Assembly: GCF_900636825.1 (NCBI RefSeq)
Contig: NZ_LR134318.1
Location: 4,139,501 to 4,203,500 of the forward strand
Direction: 5' to 3'
Source: Pseudomonas fluorescens
GTDB lineage: Bacteria; Pseudomonadota; Gammaproteobacteria; Pseudomonadales; Pseudomonadaceae
DNA: 64,000 bases
Each line of letters starts with the position of its first letter. The stretch's first letter is position 1. The notes beneath the pieces are model-generated. The model had not been told where the DNA came from. It saw only the letters and a program-made list of their open reading frames with translations, and ran no database searches. Made by a program: the position numbers and the translations under genes. Of this stretch, positions 26,677-35,571 are shown piece by piece.

Positions 26677-27468
26677 ATGAATCAGCCTTGCCCCGGCCGC
26701 GTCAGCCGTGAACGCCGTGGTCACCTCCATTTGATTGGCCTGGATCGCGCGGCCAAACGCAACGCGTTCGATCTGGACCTGCTCAACGACCTGAGCCTGG
26801 CCTACGGCGAGTTCGAGGCCGACAGCGAGGCACGCGTCGCGGTGGTGTTCGGGCATGGCGAGCATTTTACCGCCGGTCTGGATCTGGTGAATGCGAGCGC
26901 CGCACTCGCCGAGGGCTGGCAGGTCCCGAATGGCGGTTGCGATCCGTGGGGCGTTTTCGTCGGCCCACGGGTGAGCAAACCGGTGATCGTCGCCGCGCAC
27001 GGTTACTGCCTGACCATTGGAATCGAGCTGATGCTGGCCGCCGATATCAACCTGTGCGCAAGCAACACCCGCTTCGCGCAAATGGAAGTGCAGCGTGGGA
27101 TCTTTCCGTTTGGCGGAGCGACATTACGCTTTCATCAGGTCGCTGGCTGGGGCAATGCGATGCGCTGGTTGCTCACCGGCGACGAGTTCGATGCCCACGA
27201 TGCACTGCATCTGGGCTTGGTACAGGAAGTGATGGCCAGCGAAGACCTGCTACCGCGCGCGATCGAGTTGGCCGAACGGATCGCCCGCCAGGCACCGTTA
27301 GGGGTGCAGGCGACGTTGATGTCGGCGCGACAGGCACGCTATGAAGGTGAGACTGCGGCGGCCCAAGGGTTGCCGGCGCTGGTGAAAAAACTGCTGGCCA
27401 CCGAAGATGCCAAGGAGGGGGTGCGGTCGCTGGTGGAGCGGCGGCCCGGCAGTTTCAAAGGATGCTGA
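26677..27468 (+). CDS. Enoyl-CoA hydratase/isomerase (crotonase) family protein
   Basis: This 263-residue crotonase-fold protein has the first oxyanion-hole segment GLDRAAKRNAFDLDLL and HGEHFTAGLDLV, and the second around YCLTIGIELMLAADINLCA with FAQMEVQRGIFPFGG. The usual GGG of the active-site helix is changed (CLTIG), and the second catalytic glutamate region reads QRGIFPFGGAT, so the reaction cannot be named. The ATG at 26677 follows GAGGATCTATCC; the longer frame to 26626 is less likely. It stands alone, with no other fatty-acid genes nearby. Confidence 0.87.
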   Translation: MNQPCPGRVSRERRGHLHLIGLDRAAKRNAFDLDLLNDLSLAYGEFEADSEARVAVVFGHGEHFTAGLDLVNASAALAEGWQVPNGGCDPWGVFVGPRVSKPVIVAAHGYCLTIGIELMLAADINLCASNTRFAQMEVQRGIFPFGGATLRFHQVAGWGNAMRWLLTGDEFDAHDALHLGLVQEVMASEDLLPRAIELAERIARQAPLGVQATLMSARQARYEGETAAAQGLPALVKKLLATEDAKEGVRSLVERRPGSFKGC

Positions 27469-27479
27469 CGAGCCATCCT

Positions 27480-27560
27480 TGCAGGAGCTGCCGAAGGCTG
27501 CGTTCTTTTGCTTTTGAAAAAACAAGATCAAAAGATCGCAGCCTTCGGCAGCTCCTACAG
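27480..27560. repeat. REP inverted pair
   Basis: GCAGGAGCTGCCGAAGGCTGCG and its inverted copy form a long hairpin between the convergent crotonase and spermidine synthase-like genes. One arm carries substitutions (GTTCTTTTGC). Confidence 0.85.
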
Positions 27561-27576
27561 ATGACGGGGTCGCCAC

Positions 27577-28332
27577 TCAAGTCGCTGGACGAATCGCATT
27601 GATCAACGATTGCAACGAATACCCCAACTGCGGCGCCAATGCTTCAGCCCGGGCCGCCAGCGCCTGCATGTCCAGCATCTGATCCAGATCCGCCGGCACA
27701 ATCAGAATCACGTTGCCTTCCTTCACCGGCAGCTCCCAGTAATGCCGGTGATAGAGCCCGCGCAGCAACGCCGCGCCCAGCGGTTTGCCGTCATCGGTCG
27801 CCCATTGATTGATCACCAGCCAGCCGCCCGGATTCAGGCGTTTCTGACAATCGCCAAGGAAACTCCAGGCCAAATGCCCGACACCGGGGCCGACATCGGT
27901 ATAAAGATCGACGAAAATCAGATCCGCAGGCTCGGCGGTCGGCAGCAGCTCAAGCGCATCGCCGACGCGGATGTACAGGCGTGGATCGTCATCCAGCCCA
28001 AGGTATTCAATGGCCAGACGTGGCACATCCGGACGCAATTCAATGGCCTCAACATCTTCCAGCGGTAGAAACTTGAGGCAGGCCTGGGTCAGCGTACCGG
28101 CGCCAAGCCCAAGGAACAGCGCACTTTCCGGCTGCTCATGGCACAACGCGCCGATCAGCATCGCGCGGGTATAGTCGTATTCCAGCCAGCTCGGGTCGGC
28201 GGTGAACACGCAGCTCTGCTCGATCGCATCGCCGAATTCGAGAAACCGGTAGTCAGCCACTTCCAGCACGCGAATCACGCCGAACTCATCCTGTACTTCG
28301 GCGAGCAGATGCTCGACGCGCTCCTCAGTCAT
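27577..28332 (-). CDS. Spermidine synthase-like methyltransferase-fold protein
   Basis: This 251-residue Rossmann-fold protein resembles the polyamine synthase family. LFLGLGAGTLTQACLKFLP is the glycine-rich cofactor loop, VEAIELRPDVPRLA is the acidic strand, and LIFVDLYTDVGPG carries the usual catalytic-region Asp. True SpeE proteins are longer and have an N-terminal beta domain, which is short here, so substrate use is uncertain; such genes are often annotated simply as spermidine synthase. It is divergent from the class II DAHP synthase. Confidence 0.8.
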   Translation of the reverse strand: MTEERVEHLLAEVQDEFGVIRVLEVADYRFLEFGDAIEQSCVFTADPSWLEYDYTRAMLIGALCHEQPESALFLGLGAGTLTQACLKFLPLEDVEAIELRPDVPRLAIEYLGLDDDPRLYIRVGDALELLPTAEPADLIFVDLYTDVGPGVGHLAWSFLGDCQKRLNPGGWLVINQWATDDGKPLGAALLRGLYHRHYWELPVKEGNVILIVPADLDQMLDMQALAARAEALAPQLGYSLQSLINAIRPAT

Positions 28333-28484
28333 TTCGTCTCCTGATGGTCACCGGGCGCGGTGACGCGATGGCACCGCTGTGGCGCCGTGGCAAAGCGGCG
28401 ATTGTCGGCGATGGGGCGGGAACAGGTCACGCACTAATTTGCTGATACCATGGCGCTTCCCTGCGCATGAACTTCGAGACCGTG

Positions 28485-29831
28485 ATGAGCCAACCGTGGA
28501 GCCCTGACAGCTGGCGTGCCCTGCCGATCCAGCAACAACCGCAATACCCCGACGCGGCGCACCTGCGTCAGGTCGAGCAAACCCTGGCCAGTTATCCGCC
28601 GCTGGTGTTCGCCGGTGAGGCACGCGAGCTGCGGCGGCAGTTTGCCGAAGTCACTCAGGGCCGCGCATTTCTGTTGCAGGGCGGCGATTGCGCGGAAAGC
28701 TTCGCTGAGTTCTCGGCCGCGAAGATTCGCGACACCTTCAAAGTGTTGCTGCAAATGGCAATCGTCATGACCTTCGCGGCCGGTTGCCCGGTGGTCAAGG
28801 TCGGGCGCATGGCCGGTCAGTTCGCCAAGCCGCGCTCGGCCAACGACGAAACCATTGATGGCGTGACGCTGCCGGCTTATCGCGGTGACATCGTCAACGG
28901 CATCGGCTTCGACGAAAAGAGCCGTGTGCCGGACCCGGAGCGTCTGCTGCAGTCGTATCACCAATCCACCGCCACGCTCAATTTGTTGCGCGCCTTTGCT
29001 CAGGGCGGTTTTGCCGACCTGCATCAAGTGCACAAATGGAACCTCGATTTCATCGCCAATTCTGCGCTTGCCGAAAAATACAGCCACCTCGCCGACCGCA
29101 TCGACGAGACGCTGGCGTTCATGCGCGCCTGCGGCATGGACAGCTCGCCGCAACTGCGTGAAACCAGTTTCTTCACTGCCCACGAAGCGTTGCTGCTGAA
29201 CTACGAAGAAGCTTTCGTGCGCCGCGACAGCCTGACTAACGATTACTACGATTGCTCGGCACACATGCTGTGGATCGGCGACCGCACCCGTCAGCTTGAC
29301 GGCGCGCACGTCGAATTTTTGCGCGGTGTGAACAATCCGATCGGGGTCAAGGTCGGGCCAAGCATGAACACCGACGACCTGATCCGTCTGATCGACGTGC
29401 TCAACCCGGACAACGATCCAGGTCGTCTGAACCTGATCGCGCGGATGGGGGCGAACAAGGTCGGCGATCACTTGCCGGCGCTGATCCAGGCGGTGCAGCG
29501 CGAGGGCAAGCAAGTGCTGTGGAGTTCCGACCCGATGCACGGCAACACGATCAAGGCGAGCAGCGGCTACAAGACCCGCGACTTTGCGCAGATCCTCGGC
29601 GAAGTGAAGCAGTTCTTCCAGGTACACGAGGCGGAAGGCAGTTATGCCGGCGGTATTCACATCGAGATGACCGGGCAGAACGTCACTGAGTGCATCGGCG
29701 GCGCACGGCCGATTACCGAAGACGGTTTGTCGGACCGCTATCACACCCACTGCGACCCACGGATGAATGCCGATCAGTCGCTGGAATTGGCATTTTTGAT
29801 TGCCGAAACCTTGAAACAGGTCCGACGCTAA
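28485..29831 (+). CDS. 3-deoxy-7-phosphoheptulonate synthase, class II
   Basis: This 448-residue plant-type (class II) DAHP synthase condenses phosphoenolpyruvate with erythrose 4-phosphate, the first step of aromatic amino-acid synthesis. Family features are LLQGGDCAESFAEF near the N-terminus, KVGRMAGQFAKPRS, NPIGVKVGPSM, LIARMGANKV and LWSSDPMHGNT, which hold metal and substrate ligands. The ATG at 28485 (MSQPWSPDSWRAL) matches the family start; the frame reaches back to 28467. A second, unrelated class I enzyme is encoded at 44472. The last codons and the downstream spacer are tandemly repeated. Confidence 0.94.
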   Translation: MSQPWSPDSWRALPIQQQPQYPDAAHLRQVEQTLASYPPLVFAGEARELRRQFAEVTQGRAFLLQGGDCAESFAEFSAAKIRDTFKVLLQMAIVMTFAAGCPVVKVGRMAGQFAKPRSANDETIDGVTLPAYRGDIVNGIGFDEKSRVPDPERLLQSYHQSTATLNLLRAFAQGGFADLHQVHKWNLDFIANSALAEKYSHLADRIDETLAFMRACGMDSSPQLRETSFFTAHEALLLNYEEAFVRRDSLTNDYYDCSAHMLWIGDRTRQLDGAHVEFLRGVNNPIGVKVGPSMNTDDLIRLIDVLNPDNDPGRLNLIARMGANKVGDHLPALIQAVQREGKQVLWSSDPMHGNTIKASSGYKTRDFAQILGEVKQFFQVHEAEGSYAGGIHIEMTGQNVTECIGGARPITEDGLSDRYHTHCDPRMNADQSLELAFLIAETLKQVRR

Positions 29832-30486
29832 CCCGCAACCGGTGTAGGAGCTGCCGAAGGCTGCGATCTTTTGATCTTGATCTTCAAAAACAAGATCAAA
29901 AGATCGCAGCGTGCCGCAGCTCCTACAGGGGGTGGTCGATTATGGCGAATGCCACCCGCAACCGAGCCGCACTCGCGCGCAGACAATGGTCCGGCGCTAA
30001 CCCGCAACCGGTGTAGGAGCTGCCGAAGGCTGCGATCTCTTGATCTTGATCTTCAAAAACAAGATCAAAAGATCGCAGCGTGCCGCAGCTCCTACAGGAG
30101 GCCGCTCAATTGGGCCATTGCCACCCGCAACCGAGCCGCACTCGCGCGCAGACAATGATCCGGCGCTAACCCGCAACCAGTGTAGGAGCTGCCGAAGGCT
30201 GCGATCTTTTGATTTTGATCTTGAAAAACAAAAATCAAAAGATCGCAGCCTTCGGCAGCTCCTACAGGGGGTTGTCGATTTTGGCGAATGCCACCCGCAA
30301 CCGCGCGGCACTCGCGCGCAGACAATGGTCCGGCGCTAGACCGCAACACGTGTAGGAGCTGCCGAAGGCTGCGATCTTTTGATTTTGATCTTGAAAAACA
30401 AAAATCAAAAGATCGCAGCCTTCGGCAGCTCCTACAGGGGGGTGTCGATTTTGGCGAATGCCACCCGCAACCGCGCGGCACTTTCG
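29826..30486. repeat. Tandem array of about 169-bp units, each with a REP hairpin
   Basis: The sequence GTGTAGGAGCTGCCGAAGG recurs at 29842, 30011, 30180 and 30350, a period of 169-170 bases. Each unit contains the end of the DAHP synthase gene (GGTCCGRCGCTAACCCGCAACC), a REP inverted pair, and the 3' end of the convergent ycaQ-like gene (GGCGAATGCCACCCGCAACC). The units therefore look like duplications of the whole convergent junction. Copies 1 and 2 share arm changes (CGTGCCGCAGC), while 3 and 4 share another state. The gap between the two genes holds nothing else. Confidence 0.92.
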
Positions 30487-31661
30487 CGCTGACAGTTGAG
30501 CTGCACCCGCTCAAGCCCCAACCACTGCGCCATCCGCCGCAAATTCAGCGCCAGCGCCAGCATGCCCTCCTCGTCCAGCCCTGGCTCTTCCTCGTGCACC
30601 GCATGCACCGCCAACTGCCCCGTCGCGCGCTCGGCACGCAAATCGATCCGCGCGGCAACCCGCTCATTGTGTAAAAACGGCAACACGTAATAGCCATAAA
30701 CGCGCTTGTGCTGCGGCGTGTAGATTTCCAGGCGATAGCGGAAATCGAACAACCGCTCGGTGCGGCTGCGTTCCCAGATCAGCGAATCGAATGGCGACAG
30801 CAGCGCACTGGCGATCACCTTGCGCGGCACTTTCGGCTCGGGCAGGCAATAGGCGATTTGCCGCCAACCGGCGACCGCGCACGTCTGCAGTTGCCCCGTC
30901 TCGACCAGTTCCGCAAGCCGCGGTCGCGCATCCGTCGGACTCAGGCGGAAATAGTCGCGCAGATCCTTCTCCGTGCCGACGCCCAAGGCCTGCGCTGCAT
31001 GCAGCAATAGACCACGCTGCGCTGCGGATTCCTCGGGCATCGACTGTTGCAGGATCGCCGCAGGAATCACCCGCTCCGGCAAATCGTACAAACGTTCAAA
31101 ACCACGGCGACTCGCCACGGTCACTTCACCGGCAGCGAATAACCATTCCAGCGCGAGCTTTTCGGCGCTCCAGTCCCACCATGGCCCGGCCTTGTCTGCG
31201 CGGGTCGACAAACTGCCCGCGCCCAATGCGCCCTGCTGCTCCACTGCAGCCAGCACGCGGCGAACGGTTTCCTGCTGCTCGCGACCGAATTTGGCCAATT
31301 GCTGATAGATGTCCTCGCCACGTCTGGCACGCTGCATGCGCCAGTGCATCAGCGGATACATCGCCAGCGGCAACAGCGACGCTTCGTGCCCCCAATATTC
31401 AAACAGAGTGCGACGACGCCCCGAACTCCAGGCAGCCTGGTCGAGCAAGTCGGAAGAATAAGAACCGAGACGGGAAAACAGCGGCAGATAGTGCGAGCGC
31501 ACCACGGCATTGACGGAGTCGATTTGCACCACGCCCAGCCGTTCGATCAGGCGGTTGACATGCGCGGCGTTGACGAGCGGCGGCTGGCGCCCATTGTATC
31601 CTTGGGCCGCCAGCGCCAGACGTCGCGCCTGTTTGACGGAAAGAGACACTGTCGCGGGCAT
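30432..31661 (-). CDS. YcaQ-type crosslink-repair DNA glycosylase (winged helix)
   Basis: This 409-residue protein belongs to the HTH_42/YcaQ family, whose E. coli member unhooks interstrand DNA crosslinks. Typical pieces are the N-terminal LGVVQIDSVNAVVRSHYLP, LFEYWGHEASLLP, and the later FDSLIWERSRTERLFDFRYRLEIY with KRVYGYYVLPFLH. The family's catalytic QxQ-like loop is present as VVQIDSV. The stop codon TAG is provided by the REP element of the tandem array, whose copies carry its last 50 or so bases. Length is standard. Confidence 0.9.
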   Translation of the reverse strand: MPATVSLSVKQARRLALAAQGYNGRQPPLVNAAHVNRLIERLGVVQIDSVNAVVRSHYLPLFSRLGSYSSDLLDQAAWSSGRRRTLFEYWGHEASLLPLAMYPLMHWRMQRARRGEDIYQQLAKFGREQQETVRRVLAAVEQQGALGAGSLSTRADKAGPWWDWSAEKLALEWLFAAGEVTVASRRGFERLYDLPERVIPAAILQQSMPEESAAQRGLLLHAAQALGVGTEKDLRDYFRLSPTDARPRLAELVETGQLQTCAVAGWRQIAYCLPEPKVPRKVIASALLSPFDSLIWERSRTERLFDFRYRLEIYTPQHKRVYGYYVLPFLHNERVAARIDLRAERATGQLAVHAVHEEEPGLDEEGMLALALNLRRMAQWLGLERVQLNCQRESAARLRVAFAKIDTPL

Positions 31662-31725
31662 TTATTCCTCCATGTCTGCTCGCAACCTACCTCACCTGAA
31701 AGGGGTTTGTGTAGCGATGGCCTCA

Positions 31726-31947
31726 TCATTTATGCATCGGATCGTCCCAGAACGGCCGGACGGTTTCGTGTTCGACGTCGGCGCGACTGATGCCGATGTC
31801 CTTCAACGCTTCATCGCTCAAACCGGCGAGCATTTCCCGTTCACGATGCAGTTCGTACCAACGGCTGAATTTGTGCAGCAGATCGGAAACGATATGCCCG
31901 TGTCCCGACAGCTGTGCCTCGCTTGCGTACTCTCTTTGACCTTTCAT
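31726..31947 (-). CDS. DUF1127 domain small protein
   Basis: This 73-residue protein has the DUF1127 pattern WYELHREREMLAGLSDEALKDIGISRADVEHE, which spans an Arg/Trp-rich helix and the L-x-D-I-G-I-S-R motif. Small DUF1127 proteins in other bacteria affect phosphate, RNA or stress metabolism; nothing indicates which here. The ATG at 31947 follows AAGGAGGCAAGAC on the minus strand. It is divergent, by 73 bases, from a LysR regulator, which is likely to control it. Confidence 0.85.
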   Translation of the reverse strand: MKGQREYASEAQLSGHGHIVSDLLHKFSRWYELHREREMLAGLSDEALKDIGISRADVEHETVRPFWDDPMHK

Positions 31948-32020
31948 CGTCTTGCCTCCTTTTGTGGATGGCTCAAGTGTCGCGCCGGCGCTAAGATCAA
32001 TCCAACGAATGTTTCTGATG

Positions 32021-32899
32021 GCATGCATCACGGAGATTCATCAATTGTCCGCTTATCCCAGTATTGATACCGATGTCCTGCGCACCTTCGTCGCAATTGC
32101 CGATCAGGGCGGTTTCACTCGTGCGGGTGAGATGGTCAATCGCACGCAGTCGGCGGTGAGCATGCAGATGAAACGTCTGGAAGAAGACGTGCTGCAGCGC
32201 CAGTTGTTCGAGCGCGACGGTCGCCAGGTGCGGCTGACGGCCGAAGGCCAAGTGCTGCTCGGTTATGCGCGACGGATCCTCAAATTGCACAGTGAAGTGT
32301 TCAACACCTTGCGTGAGCCGCACATGGTCGGCACCGTTCGGATCGGCACGCCGGATGATTACGTGATGCGGTTTCTGCCGGGAATTCTTTCGCGGTTCGC
32401 GCAGTTCTATCCGTTGATCCAGATCGAAGTGCATTGCGAGTCGAGTAAACAATTGCTGCAACGCACCGACCTCGACTTGTCGATCGTCACCCGCGAGCCG
32501 GGAAATGAAATCGGCCAGCTGCTGCGCAAGGAGCGTTTTGTCTGGGCCGAGGCGCAAAACTTCAGCGCCCATGAACAAACGCCGCTGCCGCTGGCGATGT
32601 TCAACAGTGATTGCTTCTGCCGTTTATGGGCGTGTAACGCGCTGGACGCGATGGGCCGTGACTACCGGATCGCTTACAACAGTAGCAGTTTGTCGGCGCT
32701 GATGGCCGTGGTCAGCGCGGGTCTGGCGATCACCGCGCAACTGGAGAGTCTGATCACCCCGGACATGCGCATTCTCGGTGCTGCCGAAGATCTGCCGGTG
32801 TTGCCTGAAGCCAGCATCATGCTGATCCGCAACCTGAACAATCCTTCGCCGATCACCGAGTGCCTGGCCGAACACATCGTTGAAGGCTTTAAACTTTAA
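32021..32899 (+). CDS. LysR-family transcriptional regulator
   Basis: This regulator of about 292 residues has an N-terminal winged HTH (DTDVLRTFVAIADQGGFTRAGEMVNRTQSAVSMQMKRLEE in two parts) and a periplasmic-binding-like effector domain (from about residue 95). ATG 32021 is the likely start; a TTG at about 32048 after GGAG is possible. It is divergent from the DUF1127 gene, and its 3' end overlaps the convergent TauE/SafE gene by 11 bases. The effector is not known. Confidence 0.85.
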   Translation, partial: ACITEIHQLSAYPSIDTDVLRTFVAIADQGGFTRAGEMVNRTQSAVSMQMKRLEEDVLQRQLFERDGRQVRLTAEGQVLLGYARRILKLHSEVFNTLREPHMVGTVRIGTPDDYVMRFLPGILSRFAQFYPLIQIEVHCESSKQLLQRTDLDLSIVTREPGNEIGQLLRKERFVWAEAQNFSAHEQTPLPLAMFNSDCFCRLWACNALDAMGRDYRIAYNSSSLSALMAVVSAGLAITAQLESLITPDMRILGAAEDLPVLPEASIMLIRNLNNPSPITECLAEHIVEGFKL

Positions 32900-33635
32900 A
32901 CGCGAGCATCACCGCACAGAGCACGAGAAAACCGCAGAACAGCCCGCGCAGTTGCTTTTCCGGCATGGCGTGGGCGATTTTCACGCCCCAACTGATGCTG
33001 GCCAGGCCGCCAATGGCTAACGGCAAGCCAATCATCCAGTTCACTTCGTGGTGCACCGCGTAGGTCACCAGCGTCACGCCGGTACTCGGCAACGCCAGCG
33101 CCAAAGACAAACCCTGCGCGACCACCTGCGTGGTGCCGAACAGGCTGGTCAACACCGGCGTTGCGACGACCGCGCCGCCCACTCCGAACAAGCCGCCCAT
33201 GGCCCCAGACGCCGCGCCGAGCACACCGAGCCAAGGCCATGAATGGCGCATTTCGGCAGTTGGCGCGGGTCGGCGCCCGAACATTTTCACCAGGTTGTAG
33301 GCCGACAGCGCCACCAGAAAAGCGACGAAGCCGATGCGCATGGTTTGCGCATCGATGCCCACCGCCCAGATCGAGCCGAGCCAGGCGAAGCAGAATCCCA
33401 TCACGGCCAACGGCAATGCATGGCGCAATTCGATGCGATTGCGTTGGTGATAGCGCCACAGGGCGAGCATTACGTTCGGTACCACCATCACCAACGCCGT
33501 GCCTTGAGCGATCTGCTGATCAAGCCCGAACCACACGCCCAACAAAGGAATGGCGATCAAGCCACCGCCAATGCCAAAGATTCCGCCCAAAGTCCCGAGG
33601 GCAGCGCCGAACAGCAGGTACAACAGAAAATCCAT
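32889..33635 (-). CDS. TauE/SafE family anion exporter
   Basis: This inner-membrane protein has about 248 residues and seven or eight hydrophobic helices. The family repeats are seen in both halves: GTLGGIFGIGGGLIAIPLL near the N-terminus and GAMGGLFGVGGAVVATPVL in the middle, each followed by TALVMV- or LALPST-like helices. The family exports sulfite, sulfoacetate or related anions; the substrate here is unknown. ATG 33635 (MDFLLYLL) is preferred; the frame extends to an ATG at 33647. It is divergent from a LysR gene (33747), which may regulate it. Confidence 0.88.
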   Translation of the reverse strand: MDFLLYLLFGAALGTLGGIFGIGGGLIAIPLLGVWFGLDQQIAQGTALVMVVPNVMLALWRYHQRNRIELRHALPLAVMGFCFAWLGSIWAVGIDAQTMRIGFVAFLVALSAYNLVKMFGRRPAPTAEMRHSWPWLGVLGAASGAMGGLFGVGGAVVATPVLTSLFGTTQVVAQGLSLALALPSTGVTLVTYAVHHEVNWMIGLPLAIGGLASISWGVKIAHAMPEKQLRGLFCGFLVLCAVMLAFKV

Positions 33636-33746
33636 CACGACAGTCATCCTCTTGGGTCATGCCAGTCATGCTACGCAGTCACGCCTAGCGGGGAAACGCA
33701 TAGCAACGCACAATGGCTATGCCGATCTTGCACAAGCGTGTTTCTC

Positions 33747-34703
33747 ATGAAGCCAAATCAACTGACCGATCAGCTCGGATTGTTCCTCGACGTACTAGAG
33801 AGTGGCAGTTTTTCCGCCGCCTCGCGTCGCCATCCGCTGACGCCTTCCGCCGTGGCCCGGCGTATCGACAGCCTGGAAAGTGCGGTGGGCAGCCAGCTGT
33901 TCGTGCGCAGCACCCATGCCGTGCTGCCGACGTCGGCCGGTCTGGCGTTTGCCGAACGGGCGCGCCGGATCATCGCCGAGCTGCAACTGGCGCGCGCCGA
34001 GGCCGTATCCCTGAGCAGCGCGCCGGAAGGCCTGATTCGCATCGACGCACCGGCGGCGTTCGGGCGTCGGCATCTGGCGCCGGTGATCGCTGATTTCCTG
34101 CTTCTGTATCCGGGACTCGACGTGCAGATCCACCTGATCGACAGCTTCATCGACATGGCCGGGGCCAACCTGGGCAAAGTCGATCTGGTGCTGCGGGCGG
34201 GGCAACTGGCTGATTCGCGGCGGGTCGCCACGCCGCTGGCAAGCATCGTCCGCGTGGCCTGCGCCAGTCCCGATTATCTCAAGCGTCGCGGCGTGCCCGA
34301 CCATCCTGCGCAGTTGGCCAACCATGATGGCCTGGATTGGGAAGGCCTCGCCCCGCCCTTCGCGTGGAAATTCGAGGTGGACGGGCAGATGCAATTGCAC
34401 CGACCGTCCCGGGTACGCCTGAGCGCAAACAATGCGGAGGCACTGGCGTGTGGCGCGGCGGCGGGTCTGGGCGTCGCACACCTGCCGACCTGGTTGGCCA
34501 GCGAATACCTGTTGCGTGGCGATCTGCTGCCGCTGTTTTGCCAAAACGGCCTGCCGCCGCCGGAGCCGGCGGGCATCTATGCACTGCGCATGGAACAGCA
34601 GATTCATTCGCGTGGCCGGTTGTTGCTGGAATATCTGAAGTCGCGCTTCAGACCCGTGCCGCCATGGGATCTGGCGCTGCAGCGGCAATTCGCTCAACAC
34701 TAA
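33747..34703 (+). CDS. LysR-family transcriptional regulator
   Basis: This 318-residue regulator begins MKPNQLTDQLGLFLDVLESG, has the winged HTH (SFSAASRRHPLTPSAVARR) and a substrate-binding domain starting around LIRIDAPAAFGRRHLAP, the CrgA/DhcR-like subgroup. The start was taken at ATG 33747; the long upstream open frame runs antisense to the exporter gene. The divergent TauE/SafE exporter is the best candidate target. Confidence 0.88.
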   Translation: MKPNQLTDQLGLFLDVLESGSFSAASRRHPLTPSAVARRIDSLESAVGSQLFVRSTHAVLPTSAGLAFAERARRIIAELQLARAEAVSLSSAPEGLIRIDAPAAFGRRHLAPVIADFLLLYPGLDVQIHLIDSFIDMAGANLGKVDLVLRAGQLADSRRVATPLASIVRVACASPDYLKRRGVPDHPAQLANHDGLDWEGLAPPFAWKFEVDGQMQLHRPSRVRLSANNAEALACGAAAGLGVAHLPTWLASEYLLRGDLLPLFCQNGLPPPEPAGIYALRMEQQIHSRGRLLLEYLKSRFRPVPPWDLALQRQFAQH

Positions 34704-34777
34704 CGCAGGGCATATTTATCTGGCGCATTAAAGGTTCGAGCGCTAGATTCTGAACGATCAACGATCAAGGCTTTGAC

Positions 34778-35233
34778 ATGACTTCCGAACGCGACAACTG
34801 CGACGACCTGCTGCTCGACAATCAGGCGTGCTTCGCCCTTCACTCGACCTCACTGATGATGACCAAGGTCTACAAGCCACTGTTGCAGGCGCTGGGCCTG
34901 ACCTATCCGCAGTATCTGGCGATGATGGTGTTGTGGGAGAAGGACGGTTTGACCGTAGGAGAAATCAGCGCACGCCTGCTGACAGATCCGGGATCGCTGA
35001 CGCCGTTGCTCAAGCGTCTGGAAGGCGAAGGTCTGCTCAGCCGCACCCGCAGTCGCGAAGATGAGCGAGTGGTGATCGTCGAACTGACCGAAGCAGGCCG
35101 GGCCTTGCGCGATAAAGCGCAAACCGTGCCGCAGTGCATTCTCGGCGCCAGCGGCTTCACCCTTGAGCGCTTGCAGAAGCTGCAAGCCGAGCTGCAGGCG
35201 TTGCGGGGGCATCTGCAAGACAGCCTGACCTGA
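34778..35233 (+). CDS. ohrR: Organic-hydroperoxide repressor OhrR
   Basis: This 151-residue MarR-family protein has the OhrR signature LLLDNQACFALHSTS with the sensing cysteine (Cys18), LGLTYPQYLAMMVLWEKDGL and the recognition helix region DPGSLTPLLKRLEGEGL. It lies 338 bases upstream of ohr, in the same direction, each with its own promoter. Organic peroxides oxidise the cysteine and release the repressor from the ohr promoter in well-studied relatives. It is distinct from the OhrR-like gene at 18554. Confidence 0.92.
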   Translation: MTSERDNCDDLLLDNQACFALHSTSLMMTKVYKPLLQALGLTYPQYLAMMVLWEKDGLTVGEISARLLTDPGSLTPLLKRLEGEGLLSRTRSREDERVVIVELTEAGRALRDKAQTVPQCILGASGFTLERLQKLQAELQALRGHLQDSLT

Positions 35234-35259
35234 TCCCATTTCCGAGCACAACACTGTCC

Positions 35260-35350
35260 CTGTGGGAGCGGGCTTGCCCGCGATGGCGACCTGTCAGCCG
35301 ACATCATTGTGACTGACACACCGTCTTCGCGGGCAAGCCCGCTCCCACAT
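35260..35350. repeat. REP inverted pair (GGGCTTGCCCGCGA type)
   Basis: TGTGGGAGCGGGCTTGCCCGCGA and its complement are arranged head to head after ohrR; this is a third REP subtype in the window. Confidence 0.85.
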
Positions 35351-35478
35351 TGATTTCAGCGCCAACAAAAATATTTTTCACGCCTGTATTTCCTCGCCAA
35401 GCCGTCTAAATCAAGCCTTGCGTCCCCCTTCCATGCTTAGCCATTGAGCAAAACGCGCTTTTTGTTAAAAATTTATCT

Positions 35479-35545
35479 TGCGCACTAAACATTAGCGCTA
35501 TACATTCTCTTCACACCTAATTAGCGCGCAAACAATTAGCGCACA
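35479..35545 (+). promoter_or_regulatory. ohr promoter/operator with repeated TTAGCGC
   Basis: TTGCGCACTAA, ATTAGCGCTATACA, AATTAGCGCGC and AATTAGCGCAC follow one another just upstream of ohr. TATACA at 35499-35504 can serve as the -10. TAGCGC/GCGCTA also occurs before ohrR (GAGCGCTAGA near 34739), so this could be the OhrR site. Confidence 0.45.
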
Positions 35546-35571
35546 ACACCACAACCAATGAGGCTCACATC

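Larger units (their letters stand above)
35234..35571. other. ohrR-ohr spacer
   Basis: These 338 bases contain a REP pair (35260-35350) and an AT-rich promoter region (about 35450-35571) with repeated TTAGCGC motifs. No gene is seen. Confidence 0.5.

Noticed and set aside
29842..30440. Regularly spaced repeats that could resemble a CRISPR array
   Set aside because: The period is 169 bases, the repeats are REP hairpins, and the spacers are copies of adjacent gene ends rather than unique sequence; no cas genes.
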